This document shows, piece after piece, positions 7,034 through 16,512 of a DNA stretch of 64,000 nucleotides (its first letter is position 1; the number at the start of each line of letters is the position of its first letter). The DNA is taken from contig JBNKWQ010000018.1 in the NCBI GenBank assembly GCA_050299855.1, positions 1 through 64,000 of the forward strand, given 5' to 3'. Source of the DNA: Hahella sp050299855. GTDB lineage: Bacteria > Pseudomonadota > Gammaproteobacteria > Pseudomonadales > Oleiphilaceae. Under the pieces are notes generated by a model. That model did no database searches and had not been told where the DNA came from. It worked only from the letters and a program-made list of their open reading frames with translations. The position numbers and the translations under genes were made by a program.

Positions 7034-9265
7034 TCAATTCACCCGATAATTAATCTCCTCCGTCCTGACTGATGGACGCTGATCACTAAACACAATCTCT
7101 GCCTGGGCGATAAATTTTCCCTTCGCGACTTTCCAGTCGTAGGTGAGTTTATCGGTGGTGGCAATCAGTTCACCATTGATAAACCATTTCACTGATTTGA
7201 GGTGTTCAACTTCGCTGAGGGCGAATTCAAAGTATTCGGCGTCGTCGGGAATGCGTGGGTCCATGGCCAGCATCAGGCCTTTGCTGGGTTTGCGAATTCT
7301 GATGTCCTCTTCAGGAGCACCGTTGCCGCTGGGTTCGGTGCCGGGGAGGAACCATTCGTCCCGTGCCTCGCAGTCGTCTTCGGCAAGCAGGCCGGAGTTG
7401 ATGCAGATACGTTGCTGCACCAGGTTGCGGCTGAAGTACATGGGGCGGACTTCGCGGTTTTTGTTTAGCTCATTAAATACTGCTCGCAGGACAAATGCAG
7501 GTCCGCGAGAGCCGGTGATTTCGTTCATTTCCGTGTAGTCCAGGTTACCGATCCAGACGCCGACAGTGTATTTGTCGTTGAAACCGATTGACCAGGCATC
7601 CCGGTAGTCACTGGAAGTGCCGGTTTTAACCGCCGTTTGATAAGGAAAGTTCAATACTGAATCCCAACCAAACTCTTTCGCCCGTGCCGCAGGATCAGAC
7701 ATGATATCGGCGATCAGGCTGGCGACATCTTCAGAGAGTACCCGATGACTGCTTTTCCGTAATTGAGCGCCTTCAATAAAGGACAGTGGCTTAAAGTCTC
7801 CCATGCGTGCCATCACGGTATACGCCTGGACCAGTTCATAAAGTGTCAGCTCGCCGTTGCCTAGGGCGAGGCCATCGCCATAAACGTTAGGGTGACCTGC
7901 AAGACTGTTAATACCCAGGTTATGAAGGAAGGACAGAAACTCTCCAGGGCCGACATACTGGATAGCACGCACGGCGGGAATATTGAGCGAATTGCCCAGT
8001 GCTTCGCGCACTGAAATCAGGCCGTAATGATCGCGGCTATAGTTGTGATAGGTATGCATACCGAGGCCGACACTTTCTTCCAAGGGGGAATCATCCAGCA
8101 TGGTGGCTGCCGTCCAACCCTTGCGGATAGCATTAGCGTAGAGCAGGGGTTTGAGTGCAGAACCTGGCTGGCGGGGAGTGGTGACCGCATCGATCTTGTT
8201 GAAATCGTGATTATCCTGGCCTGCATAGCCGACTACCCAGGCCAGAATTTCATTACTTTCATGATCCACCACCAGCACCGCACCATTGTTTACCTGATAC
8301 TTTTGCAAACGGCTCAGGCGGTTATCGAGAATTTTCTGGGCTTTCACCTGCAGCTCAGTATCGATGGTGGTGTGGATGATCCCTACGTCCGCGATCTGGT
8401 CGCTGGGATGGTTATCAGCATACTGAATGAAGTGAGACAGATTGTAGGGAATCTCGCTTTTATGCAGTTCCAAGGGCTGTTTGGCGATATGATCTACGGT
8501 GATATGATCTAGGGTGGTAAAGTCAGCTGCTTTGGTATCGCTGTTCAGGCGCTCGATCAGGTTCGTAATGGACCGGTCGAGATTGGCCAGCTGCCGCTTC
8601 GGGTCCAGCCAGTGGGGAGAGCGCACCAGAACTGCCAGAGCGAGCATTTCTTTCTGGTTCAGGGTGGAAAGGTCACGACCAAAATAATAATCGGCGGCCT
8701 GCATGATGCCCCGGCGCCGGGCCTGATAAGGCACCTGATTCAGGTAAAATTCAAAGATCTCCACTTTGGAAAACTGTTGCTCCAGAGCACTAGCTTCGAA
8801 ACCTTCGACCCAGCGAGACCAGAAGGTACGCGGCCGCGGGTGCAGCATTCTGACCACTTGCTCTGTGATGGTGCTGGCGCCACGCACAACTTCCCCGGAC
8901 AACAGATTTTGACGCACGGCATTGAGCCGGGCCAGCCAGTCAACGCCATGATGGGAATAAAAGCGTTTATCTTCAGAGAGGATAAACGCTTGTTGTAAAA
9001 ACTCCGGGACATCATGAATCCTGACGGTGTCATGAAGATTCCAGGTGTTCTCGTAAGTCACATTCAGGCGTTTGCCGAAGCGGTCCATGTAGACATTTTT
9101 ACTGCTACCGGCAATAGCGATGTCGAGATCCTGAGGTATTGGCTGGATGGCAACATAGGTCGCGCCGGTTAAACAAAGCGCTATTAATAATGTCACTGAC
9201 AGCAGGCAATGGAGCAGATGTTTCCGCCAGAAAATCGGACGTTTCATTGTTGGCCTGACTTTCAT
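7034..9265 (-). CDS. pbpC: Penicillin-binding protein 1C, bifunctional peptidoglycan glycosyltransferase/transpeptidase
   Basis: Inner-membrane enzyme that can polymerise and crosslink peptidoglycan. It has 743 residues. A membrane anchor at about 16-38 (LLHCLLSVTLLIALCLTGA) is followed by a GT51 domain with the catalytic-glutamate motif SEDKRFYSHHGVDW and GASTITEQVVRM. The transpeptidase domain has SALK (active-site Ser-x-x-Lys in PRQPGSALKP), SLN and KTGTSSDYRDAW. The C-terminal 90 residues match the PBP1C-specific beta-rich domain. All catalytic residues are present. It lies directly downstream of the alpha-2-macroglobulin gene, the usual partner of pbpC. A second in-frame Met seven codons in (MKRPIF) is an alternative start with a similar weak Shine-Dalgarno. 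Confidence 0.95.
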   Translation of the reverse strand: MKVRPTMKRPIFWRKHLLHCLLSVTLLIALCLTGATYVAIQPIPQDLDIAIAGSSKNVYMDRFGKRLNVTYENTWNLHDTVRIHDVPEFLQQAFILSEDKRFYSHHGVDWLARLNAVRQNLLSGEVVRGASTITEQVVRMLHPRPRTFWSRWVEGFEASALEQQFSKVEIFEFYLNQVPYQARRRGIMQAADYYFGRDLSTLNQKEMLALAVLVRSPHWLDPKRQLANLDRSITNLIERLNSDTKAADFTTLDHITVDHIAKQPLELHKSEIPYNLSHFIQYADNHPSDQIADVGIIHTTIDTELQVKAQKILDNRLSRLQKYQVNNGAVLVVDHESNEILAWVVGYAGQDNHDFNKIDAVTTPRQPGSALKPLLYANAIRKGWTAATMLDDSPLEESVGLGMHTYHNYSRDHYGLISVREALGNSLNIPAVRAIQYVGPGEFLSFLHNLGINSLAGHPNVYGDGLALGNGELTLYELVQAYTVMARMGDFKPLSFIEGAQLRKSSHRVLSEDVASLIADIMSDPAARAKEFGWDSVLNFPYQTAVKTGTSSDYRDAWSIGFNDKYTVGVWIGNLDYTEMNEITGSRGPAFVLRAVFNELNKNREVRPMYFSRNLVQQRICINSGLLAEDDCEARDEWFLPGTEPSGNGAPEEDIRIRKPSKGLMLAMDPRIPDDAEYFEFALSEVEHLKSVKWFINGELIATTDKLTYDWKVAKGKFIAQAEIVFSDQRPSVRTEEINYRVN

Positions 9266-9275
9266 AACCGCGCTC

Positions 9276-9389
9276 TCTAACCTTCTAAATACTTTCTAAC
9301 CTTCAGCTAGCACTCTAACCTTCAACTAGTACTCTAACCTTCAAGTTACCCTCTACCTTTAAACCGGTATCCAACTTTAAGCTAGGGGC
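9276..9389. repeat. 19-bp tandem repeat array, five to six copies
   Basis: Units start at 9276, 9295, 9314, 9333, 9352 and 9371, each of the form TCTAACCTTCAGCTAGCAC and decaying toward the right. The array fills the whole gap between the alpha-2-macroglobulin stop (9382-9384, inside the last unit) and pbpC. Confidence 0.9.
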
Positions 9390-12300
9390 CCACCTTTAAC
9401 CTTGCGGGCAGGCCTTTGCCGTAGACATCAGGGTCGTACATTTCCTCGGCCTGAATCGGCATCACGGTAAAGTCTCCTTCTGCAATCGCCTGGGCGGTGT
9501 AAGACAACGCATATCGACCGGCCGGCAGATAATCCGCATAGAAACGTGCTGAGTCATGTCTCAGCTCTTTATGGTAGAAGCTCCAGAAATAACCACCGTA
9601 ATAGGTCCAGTCGGAGAACTGATAGAACCAGGAGCCCCCAGCTGCGGTAAAGGCACCTTTGTTCCCATCAACCTGAGATGCTGTGGCCAGATCTGTGTTC
9701 ACCGGTTCCAGTCCGCCGGGGATCGGATCATTCACTACCACAAAGTGGCGGGCGGTAGGCACTGCGACGAAGATGTTCACTTTGACCAGTTCACCCCGAT
9801 GGATTTCCATGGGACTATCCAAAAGGACAAATTTACCTTCCCGTTCGACAAAATACTCCCGCCGTATTTCGATACCGGAGTTGATCCGCGAGGCGTTGTC
9901 TTCCTTCAGGTCGTAGGCAATACGGGCGGAATAATACAGACGTCCGTCGCCTTCTTTCTGGATATCAATGGAGGTGGCACGGCCGGGATCATCGCCCTGG
10001 ATCGGGCGACTGAGTGTCACCGGTGGATTGGTCTTGGCGGTGAATTCGGCTTCTCCCAATGGCTGTTGATTGAAACTGACTGTTGCCTTGATGGTGGGGG
10101 TGTCCCGCTCGTAGATCTTGGCATAGTCAATCAGCGCATTCAGGCAGAACACATTTTCCTGGGTGTTCTCCCAATGGTCACGGTTACCCCGGCTTTGGGT
10201 AATGCTGCGGACCAGCTTGAAGGGAACATCCCCGATGCTGTCGCCTAAACCGGAATCCACTTGGGCACTGAGGAGGCTCCCCAGAATTGAGCAGTTGGAT
10301 CTCAGCGGTGTGGCCAGAATGTACTTGTAGCTGTCGTCCCATGTTTCATTGAACTGGAACTTGCCGCCGGTCTGGCTGGCCTGGCCCAGAATACTGTTCA
10401 GGGTGTTGCTGACTGCGGCTGGATCTGCTTTGGGCGTTTGGATGGCGGCCTGTAGGAAATGCGACTTACCGAACAAATCCATTTCCGGCACATGGGTTTG
10501 GTAGCGGGCGATATCGTTAGCGGTGATTTTACCTGCGGCTGACAAGGCTGCCAGCGCCACGGCCCGTACAGAGGACGACATACCTTTGCTATAGAAGGTG
10601 GGGAAGTCATCCCGACGCAACAGATTCAGCAGATAGCCGTGCAGCCTGTCCTCAACACCTTGGGGAATTTCATAGCCACTTTGCCGCAACCAGTTGAAGG
10701 CGATGGCCGTGTAGGCTGAAAGATAGGGGCTGACATGATTGTTGGACGGTACCCAGTAAACCATACCACCGTTAGGTGCCTGGAAATTGGCTGCTGCTGC
10801 CAGGGTCTGTTCAACATCGCCTTTGGCATCCGGCCACTGGGTGGCTTTATCCAAATAATCTTTCAATTCAAGATAGTCGCGGGCCACCACCGCCTTGGTC
10901 AACCGCTGTTCCCAGCATAGATAGGGATAACCTTGGATGTACTGCAAGGCTCCGTCGAGGTTGCCCAGTACTGTCGGAGACAGCACGGCACCTATATAAC
11001 CCACATCAGTATAGATACCCTCCGGCACTTGCACCGCTTCGCTGACACCCGGGCTGTCACTGGGCAGGGTGCCGTAAGTGGCGGCTGTTTCCAGGGAACG
11101 TCGTTTGTTCACCGGCACTTTATGTGCAAGGGCATCGGTATCCGATTGGTCTCCGGCACTGGCAATAAAGCTCAGCTCGCCAAAGCCTTTGGTCTTCAAC
11201 GGCAGCCAGACGTTCTCACGCTTATAGGGCTCAAGGTGAAGATCAAGATGAAAAGTATCGGCAGAGTCTTCAGCCAGAGGTCCTTTAACCTGCACTTTGA
11301 CCTTCAGGTCCCGAGGTTGGTCGGTGCGGTTCATGACATTGAATCCCGCCTGGAATTGGTCACCCTCAATCACCTGGTTCGGCATCACCGGGCGCACTTC
11401 GGTTGGGCGATTAACCTTAAAGTTGCTGTCTCCGAGGCCCATGTGATCCGAAGGGGTTACCGCGAAAGCCAGGATACGCCAGCCGGTGAGGTTGTCAGGA
11501 ACTGTAAATTCGACACTGGCTTCGCCGTTGGCATCCGGCTTGATGGATGGATTCCAGTAACTGACGAATTTGAACTGGTTTCTTAACTGGGTATAGGAGC
11601 CACCATCCCCACCGGGGTTAGCGCCTTTTTTCTCGAACTTCTGGCGTCCGATCAGACGGCTGATCAGGCTGTAGTTATTGACGTCCAACGGGTCCAGCCG
11701 GTTGAAACCTTCATAAGGGTCGTAATAACGTCTTCCGCTTTGATTCAACGCCAGCACAGACTCATCCACCACGGCCACGGCTATTTCATAGGGCTCATTG
11801 CCGGTGCTTGAACCAGAGCTAAAAACATGCGGTTGGCTTACCTTAATCCTGGCTTTGACGGTATCCCTGGGTTTATAGACGTCCAGGTCAGTTGAGACAT
11901 TGATCGTGAGTTCCTTATACGGATCAGACACCTTGGCGCTAACATAACCCATGCGATAGCTCGGCTTGCCAAGATCCACCTGGCCCGGCCCCAAGGGTTG
12001 TTCCACCCGCGGTGATACCACTACCATGGACAGATAGAAGCCGGGCAGGTAATCGGGCTTGACGGGTATCTCGATGACCGGTGTGCTGGAGTCCAGAGTT
12101 TGTACCCAACGGTCCAGAACGCCGTAGCGTTCCACCGTGACCAGTGCTTTGGCACCGGGGAAGGGGTTTTTGATCAGGTAGCGGGCGGTGTCGCCGATCT
12201 TGTAGTCGGTTTGTTCCGCAACAATCTGCAAGGTGGCATCATTGCTCTGATCCCATACCACATTGCCGCTGCCGGTCACCCAGCCATAAAGTGTCGTGCT

Positions 12301-15300
12301 GTGTTCCCGCTGGCTGGTATCTTTGATGGTGGCGACAAACTGATAGTAGCCGGGATGCTTGGGCTTAAACTGACAAAGGCTGGCCTCCACGGCACTTTTT
12401 AATCGGCACCCGGTTTCCTCCACCCAGGCCATAATGTTTTTGGTGAGGTAAGCGTTACCCGGACCTTTGACTCGCGACGCTTTGTATTCGCGGTGGTTGA
12501 TGACGATATTGATGTCCACGCCGGAGACCAGTTGGCCGGCCTGATCCACCACCAGGGTCTCCAGGGTAGCGGTCTCGCCTTTCTTGTATAGCCAGTTGGT
12601 ATTGCGCAGGCCGACAAACCTGTCCCGACCGGCGTAGTCGGCACGGGTAGAGGCGGAAATGAATTTACCCCGGTCGTCTTTGACGGCGGATTCCACCATC
12701 AGCGTGCCGAAATAGATACCGGAATCCGGCAGGGTAAATGCGTCCACATACTGACCTTTATCGTCCAGCTTATTACGCAGGTCGAGCAGGTTGTTCTTGT
12801 AGCCGGAACTCTCACTGCCACTGCCGAAGGTGAACCCTTGGGCGCGGGGGGTATCTGTCGTAAAGGTTTTTTCGCTGAGCCTGGCGGTCAAACGGACTTC
12901 CGCTTCAGTGAAGGGGCCTCCGGAATGCAGGGTCGCCAGGGTGGTCACTTCCACCTGATCGCCTGCCTTGAACAGATGTCCGTTAAGCTCGTTTTTTACC
13001 TTGAATGGCGCGGGGGTGAAATCGCTGACCAGTACCGACATCGGCGACCAGGTGAAGTTTTGTTGTGCGCTATCGGTATCCTTAACCGGACTGAGCTGGA
13101 ACTGGTACCAGCCCACCGCGCCTTGTTCTGGTACTTTAAACTCACCATCAAAGGCGCCGAATTCGTTCAGGGTAATGTTCTTGGCTTCGTGCACCATTTT
13201 GTACTGCGGGTCGAAAACCTGCAGCTGATAACCGTCCTTGCGCGGTGACACCCAGTGCTGGTTGCTTTGCTCACGAACATATACTTTGAACTGGATATTG
13301 TCGCCGAGTTTATACACACCTTGAGCTGTAGTGCCCCAGGCGTGAGTGTGACCACCTTTCTGCTGGATGTATGGATAGATACCACCGCCCCTGACGGAAA
13401 AATCACCCGTTAGCGGCATCACTGCAATATCGTTATCCTGCTCGACCCTAGCAAAAAATCCCGGATACTCAGCACGGTGACCGCCCCAGATCAATTCAAG
13501 GTTTGGGTCGATCTGAGATAGTCCGGGTAATACCGCCAGTCCGTCTTGGTCGGTCACCGCAGAGGTATGCAGATCCTCCAGGCCCGGCAGGTTTTCATAG
13601 GAGCCTTTCCACAGGGAAACATCCGCATCCGCCACAGGTTCGCCATTGTCGAACCGTGTTACCCAAGCCAGTGAGTTAAAGTGACCGGCCTTAAAGTGGA
13701 CCTGATAAGGCGTGACGGCAGCCAGAATGCTGGGGTCCCGATACCAGTTGGGAGGTGTCGGTGTCGGATGCAGCCGGCCATAGAGAACACCGGTTTCACC
13801 TCCCAGCAGACTGCGCACATCCATCGGCACGGCATAGGATATGTCCTGAGCCTGATTCACCGGGAAATCGCCTTGAAGATTCTGCCCAGTGACAATACCG
13901 TCAGGACCGGATTCGATTTTGTCATAGCTGACGGTCACTTTGTCGAGATTGGTGATGTATACCGGAACCTCACTTTCCACGCCTTTTTCCAACACGGCAA
14001 CATGATGAGACATGCGCAGGTTGGGCTCACGATGTCCCGTATAAAAATCGAAACTGGCGTCTTCCTGATTCTGCAGGCGACGCCCGAATTCGTCCTGAAG
14101 CTGTTCGGTATCAATGTTGACGGAATATTTCTGGAAAGCTTTTAACAGCTCAGGCAGCCAAACCAGATAAGTGCGCCCACTCTGGTAGGGCGAGCCCAGA
14201 TAGGTCCAGTCCTGGGTGTTCTCCCAGGGATCATAATCGGTACGGCCGCCATCCAGCCTGGGGGCAAAGTCGACATGGTTCTTGACGATGGAATTCACCA
14301 CTGGAGATGAAAATTCCAACGCGACAGGATTAAGCGGCGCACATTGCTGAATGGTCGAAGGATCTTCCTGCCACTGCTTTAACTGGCTGGGTGAAATTGA
14401 AAGGGAGGTATTGGTACCCTTCAGGGTGCAGCGTAAACCAAGAAACTTAAATTCAGGGTAAGTTTCAAAGTTCAACAGCGTACGCCGTTCAATGCCGGTT
14501 TCAGAACCTTCACTCGATGCGAGGCCGGGCACGATATCCAGCCGGATGCTCTGGTTCAGCGGTAATTCCCGTTTGGGTTCCACCACCCAGACCCGACGGG
14601 CTTCATCCTCCTTTATCTGGTTAAGCTGATCGTCAACATTGGGTTGTTCTGTCTCATTGGTTAAGGCCATCCACCAGGGCAGCTCTCGGGGAAGATTATC
14701 CGGGTAAGCGATGATATTTACAGGCTGATTGCCCTCTGCCTGGCCTTCCACCATCTGTCCAGCCGTCATTGTCAGGGTGTTTTCAACCGAGGCTTTGGTG
14801 ACGGGCTGGTTAAAGCTTATCTGAATCAACGGCGTGCCAGGCGATAACCAATTGACAAAGCGCAGGTAGGTTACCTTGGGGCGGGCTGTGGTAAAGCTGT
14901 GAGTGACAGCCTCTTTCAATTGCACACCATCCAGGGTGTTTATGCCCGGCTGCATCTCAACGTCATAATGGGTGGCCAGTTGCATTTTATCCTGTTGACG
15001 CAGTTGGCAGGCCAGCGCGCTGGTGTTCAGCCAGCGCCATTCACAGGCAAGTTGAGGCTTGATGGTGACAGGGACGTCTTTTGAATCCCGCTCCATCTGG
15101 CCGATCGGCACCACAGGGCGATCAAACTGGAAGACAATTTGCTGGCCTGGGGCGACATCATCACCTTTGGGCGTGATCCGCAAAATCTTCAATTCATCGT
15201 TATCAGGCCGCGCAGAGGAATCGAAGGCCAACATGGCAGCGAGCTCTTCATTACGGGTAAGGTAGCGCTCCAGCAGGCATTGTTGGGCAGCCTTCTGGGT

Positions 15301-15609
15301 GAGGTTGCATTCCCGGTTGCGGACTGCGAGCCAGTCCAGTTGTTCGGTTTTAAAGTCGTCGCGGGCATCTTGCGGCAGCTTTTCCATCACCTTTTTATAG
15401 CGCCTGGCAAGCTTGGTATCTTCGGTGGCCAGCTGGTCTGACTGGCAGATTACATACTCCACATTTTGCGAAGCCTGGTCACAATCGAAACTGGGTTCGG
15501 CGGCAAAGGTGAAGTGGCCGGCACTTAAGGCTAACAGCAGGAAAATCATTAACCTTATCATTGATCCTGGCTTCGACCTTTCCATTGTTCTACCCACCGT
15601 GCCTGTCAT
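9382..15609 (-). CDS. Bacterial alpha-2-macroglobulin with N-terminal LprI-like domain
   Basis: Large envelope protease trap, thought to act with PBP1C when the outer membrane is breached. It has 2075 residues, longer than E. coli YfhM (about 1650). The start has GAGGAAAA just upstream. The signal peptide has a long basic n-region and is cut near residue 36 (GHFTFA); there is no lipobox, unlike the YfhM lipoprotein. Residues about 40-120 (FDCDQASQNVEYVICQSD, then ECNL and CLLERYL) look like an LprI/DUF1311 cysteine domain. MG-type beta domains follow, then a complement-like thioester domain with Cys1565-Trp-Glu-Gln (CWEQ). The CxEQ thioester is intact, so covalent trapping is plausible. It is transcribed ahead of pbpC. 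Confidence 0.94.
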   Translation of the reverse strand: MTGTVGRTMERSKPGSMIRLMIFLLLALSAGHFTFAAEPSFDCDQASQNVEYVICQSDQLATEDTKLARRYKKVMEKLPQDARDDFKTEQLDWLAVRNRECNLTQKAAQQCLLERYLTRNEELAAMLAFDSSARPDNDELKILRITPKGDDVAPGQQIVFQFDRPVVPIGQMERDSKDVPVTIKPQLACEWRWLNTSALACQLRQQDKMQLATHYDVEMQPGINTLDGVQLKEAVTHSFTTARPKVTYLRFVNWLSPGTPLIQISFNQPVTKASVENTLTMTAGQMVEGQAEGNQPVNIIAYPDNLPRELPWWMALTNETEQPNVDDQLNQIKEDEARRVWVVEPKRELPLNQSIRLDIVPGLASSEGSETGIERRTLLNFETYPEFKFLGLRCTLKGTNTSLSISPSQLKQWQEDPSTIQQCAPLNPVALEFSSPVVNSIVKNHVDFAPRLDGGRTDYDPWENTQDWTYLGSPYQSGRTYLVWLPELLKAFQKYSVNIDTEQLQDEFGRRLQNQEDASFDFYTGHREPNLRMSHHVAVLEKGVESEVPVYITNLDKVTVSYDKIESGPDGIVTGQNLQGDFPVNQAQDISYAVPMDVRSLLGGETGVLYGRLHPTPTPPNWYRDPSILAAVTPYQVHFKAGHFNSLAWVTRFDNGEPVADADVSLWKGSYENLPGLEDLHTSAVTDQDGLAVLPGLSQIDPNLELIWGGHRAEYPGFFARVEQDNDIAVMPLTGDFSVRGGGIYPYIQQKGGHTHAWGTTAQGVYKLGDNIQFKVYVREQSNQHWVSPRKDGYQLQVFDPQYKMVHEAKNITLNEFGAFDGEFKVPEQGAVGWYQFQLSPVKDTDSAQQNFTWSPMSVLVSDFTPAPFKVKNELNGHLFKAGDQVEVTTLATLHSGGPFTEAEVRLTARLSEKTFTTDTPRAQGFTFGSGSESSGYKNNLLDLRNKLDDKGQYVDAFTLPDSGIYFGTLMVESAVKDDRGKFISASTRADYAGRDRFVGLRNTNWLYKKGETATLETLVVDQAGQLVSGVDINIVINHREYKASRVKGPGNAYLTKNIMAWVEETGCRLKSAVEASLCQFKPKHPGYYQFVATIKDTSQREHSTTLYGWVTGSGNVVWDQSNDATLQIVAEQTDYKIGDTARYLIKNPFPGAKALVTVERYGVLDRWVQTLDSSTPVIEIPVKPDYLPGFYLSMVVVSPRVEQPLGPGQVDLGKPSYRMGYVSAKVSDPYKELTINVSTDLDVYKPRDTVKARIKVSQPHVFSSGSSTGNEPYEIAVAVVDESVLALNQSGRRYYDPYEGFNRLDPLDVNNYSLISRLIGRQKFEKKGANPGGDGGSYTQLRNQFKFVSYWNPSIKPDANGEASVEFTVPDNLTGWRILAFAVTPSDHMGLGDSNFKVNRPTEVRPVMPNQVIEGDQFQAGFNVMNRTDQPRDLKVKVQVKGPLAEDSADTFHLDLHLEPYKRENVWLPLKTKGFGELSFIASAGDQSDTDALAHKVPVNKRRSLETAATYGTLPSDSPGVSEAVQVPEGIYTDVGYIGAVLSPTVLGNLDGALQYIQGYPYLCWEQRLTKAVVARDYLELKDYLDKATQWPDAKGDVEQTLAAAANFQAPNGGMVYWVPSNNHVSPYLSAYTAIAFNWLRQSGYEIPQGVEDRLHGYLLNLLRRDDFPTFYSKGMSSSVRAVALAALSAAGKITANDIARYQTHVPEMDLFGKSHFLQAAIQTPKADPAAVSNTLNSILGQASQTGGKFQFNETWDDSYKYILATPLRSNCSILGSLLSAQVDSGLGDSIGDVPFKLVRSITQSRGNRDHWENTQENVFCLNALIDYAKIYERDTPTIKATVSFNQQPLGEAEFTAKTNPPVTLSRPIQGDDPGRATSIDIQKEGDGRLYYSARIAYDLKEDNASRINSGIEIRREYFVEREGKFVLLDSPMEIHRGELVKVNIFVAVPTARHFVVVNDPIPGGLEPVNTDLATASQVDGNKGAFTAAGGSWFYQFSDWTYYGGYFWSFYHKELRHDSARFYADYLPAGRYALSYTAQAIAEGDFTVMPIQAEEMYDPDVYGKGLPARLKVGP

Positions 15610-15838
15610 TGTTTTTCCTCGCTCCGGACCATTAACCGCTCCATCTTCAGATGCTCACAGCAGTTGGCGCTGTTAATACCTGCAGGTTGCGTAGTATAGA
15701 AGTATTACGTAAAAATCGGGCGAAATTGTGGCAGGATTCTGATGAATTTTATCTGGTAAGTGGGTATCGGAGCAGATGCACGGCAAGGAGCAAGAGGTGC
15801 TGATGATTATAATAGCGCCGTTTTCCGGGGAGGCAGGT

Positions 15839-16339
15839 TTAATCGCTCTCAAACACTTTGAGCCACTGCCGGAGTGTACTGTTCAATGCTTCTTTTTGTT
15901 TGGCTGTTAACCCTGTCAGCAGTTGGTCTTCGGTTTTCACATGCTCTACAACGGCCAGATCAATCAGCTCCAGCCCTTTGTCAGTCAGCGAGACCGTCAC
16001 ACTACGACGGTCCTGATCGCTGTGTACCCGTTTGATCAAACCTTTGTCGGCCAGCCGGTCCAGGCGGTTGGTCATGGCACCTGAACTGAGCATCATCGAG
16101 TTGAATAACTCTGAAGGTGTGAGCTGGAAGGGTTCCCCGGATCGACGCAGCGTGGCCAGTACATCGAACTCTCCCGGCTTCAGGCCGAAATCCTGGTGGC
16201 ACTTTTCAACGGCCCTGGAGGTGTATTTGTAGATCCTGGAAAAACGCCCAATGACCGCCATGGGAGTGGTATCCAGCTCCGGGCGTTCACGATTCCATTG
16301 TCCGACGATTCTATCTACAGAGTCATGTTCAGCAGTCAT
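15839..16339 (-). CDS. MarR-family transcriptional regulator
   Basis: 166-residue winged-helix DNA-binding protein. The core runs from about residue 50 to 130: FDVLATLRRSGEPFQLTPSE, the recognition helix MLSSGAMTNRLDRLADKG and the wing LIKRVHSDQDRRSVTVSLTDKG, all typical of MarR. The start is preceded by AGGATCAATCA. It is divergent from an EamA-type exporter, and the shared spacer holds two 18-bp palindromes that are probably its operators. It most likely represses both its own gene and the transporter until a ligand binds. The ligand is unknown. Confidence 0.95.
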   Translation of the reverse strand: MTAEHDSVDRIVGQWNRERPELDTTPMAVIGRFSRIYKYTSRAVEKCHQDFGLKPGEFDVLATLRRSGEPFQLTPSELFNSMMLSSGAMTNRLDRLADKGLIKRVHSDQDRRSVTVSLTDKGLELIDLAVVEHVKTEDQLLTGLTAKQKEALNSTLRQWLKVFESD

Positions 16340-16356
16340 TGATTGATCCTGATATA

Positions 16357-16374
16357 TATCTTTAAGTGAAGATA
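16357..16374. promoter_or_regulatory. Predicted MarR operator 1
   Basis: TATCTTTAAGTGAAGATA is a near-perfect palindrome 18 bases upstream of the marR start. It matches a second copy at 16415-16432. Confidence 0.7.
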
Positions 16375-16414
16375 CTTTACCTAAAGCCTATGCCTCTGTA
16401 TAGTTCGTCAATTA

Positions 16415-16432
16415 TATCTTTAAGTAAAGATA
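16415..16432. promoter_or_regulatory. Predicted MarR operator 2
   Basis: TATCTTTAAGTAAAGATA is palindromic except for the central AG. It is 58 bases from operator 1, and a partial third copy (TTTAAAGATA) follows at about 16438-16448. It lies on the side of the EamA transporter promoter. Confidence 0.72.
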
Positions 16433-16512
16433 AGTGATTTAAAGATAGTTGATATTGATACAACCCGGACGGAGACCATTCTTCGATGACGGTTTAACAG
16501 GAGGTTCAAACC

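Noticed and set aside
6982..7048. 22-codon frame between the terminator and pbpC
   Set aside because: Weak start context, overlaps the end of pbpC and shows no terminator or homology.
9276..9389. 19-bp array considered as a CRISPR
   Set aside because: Units are directly adjacent without spacers and no cas genes are present.
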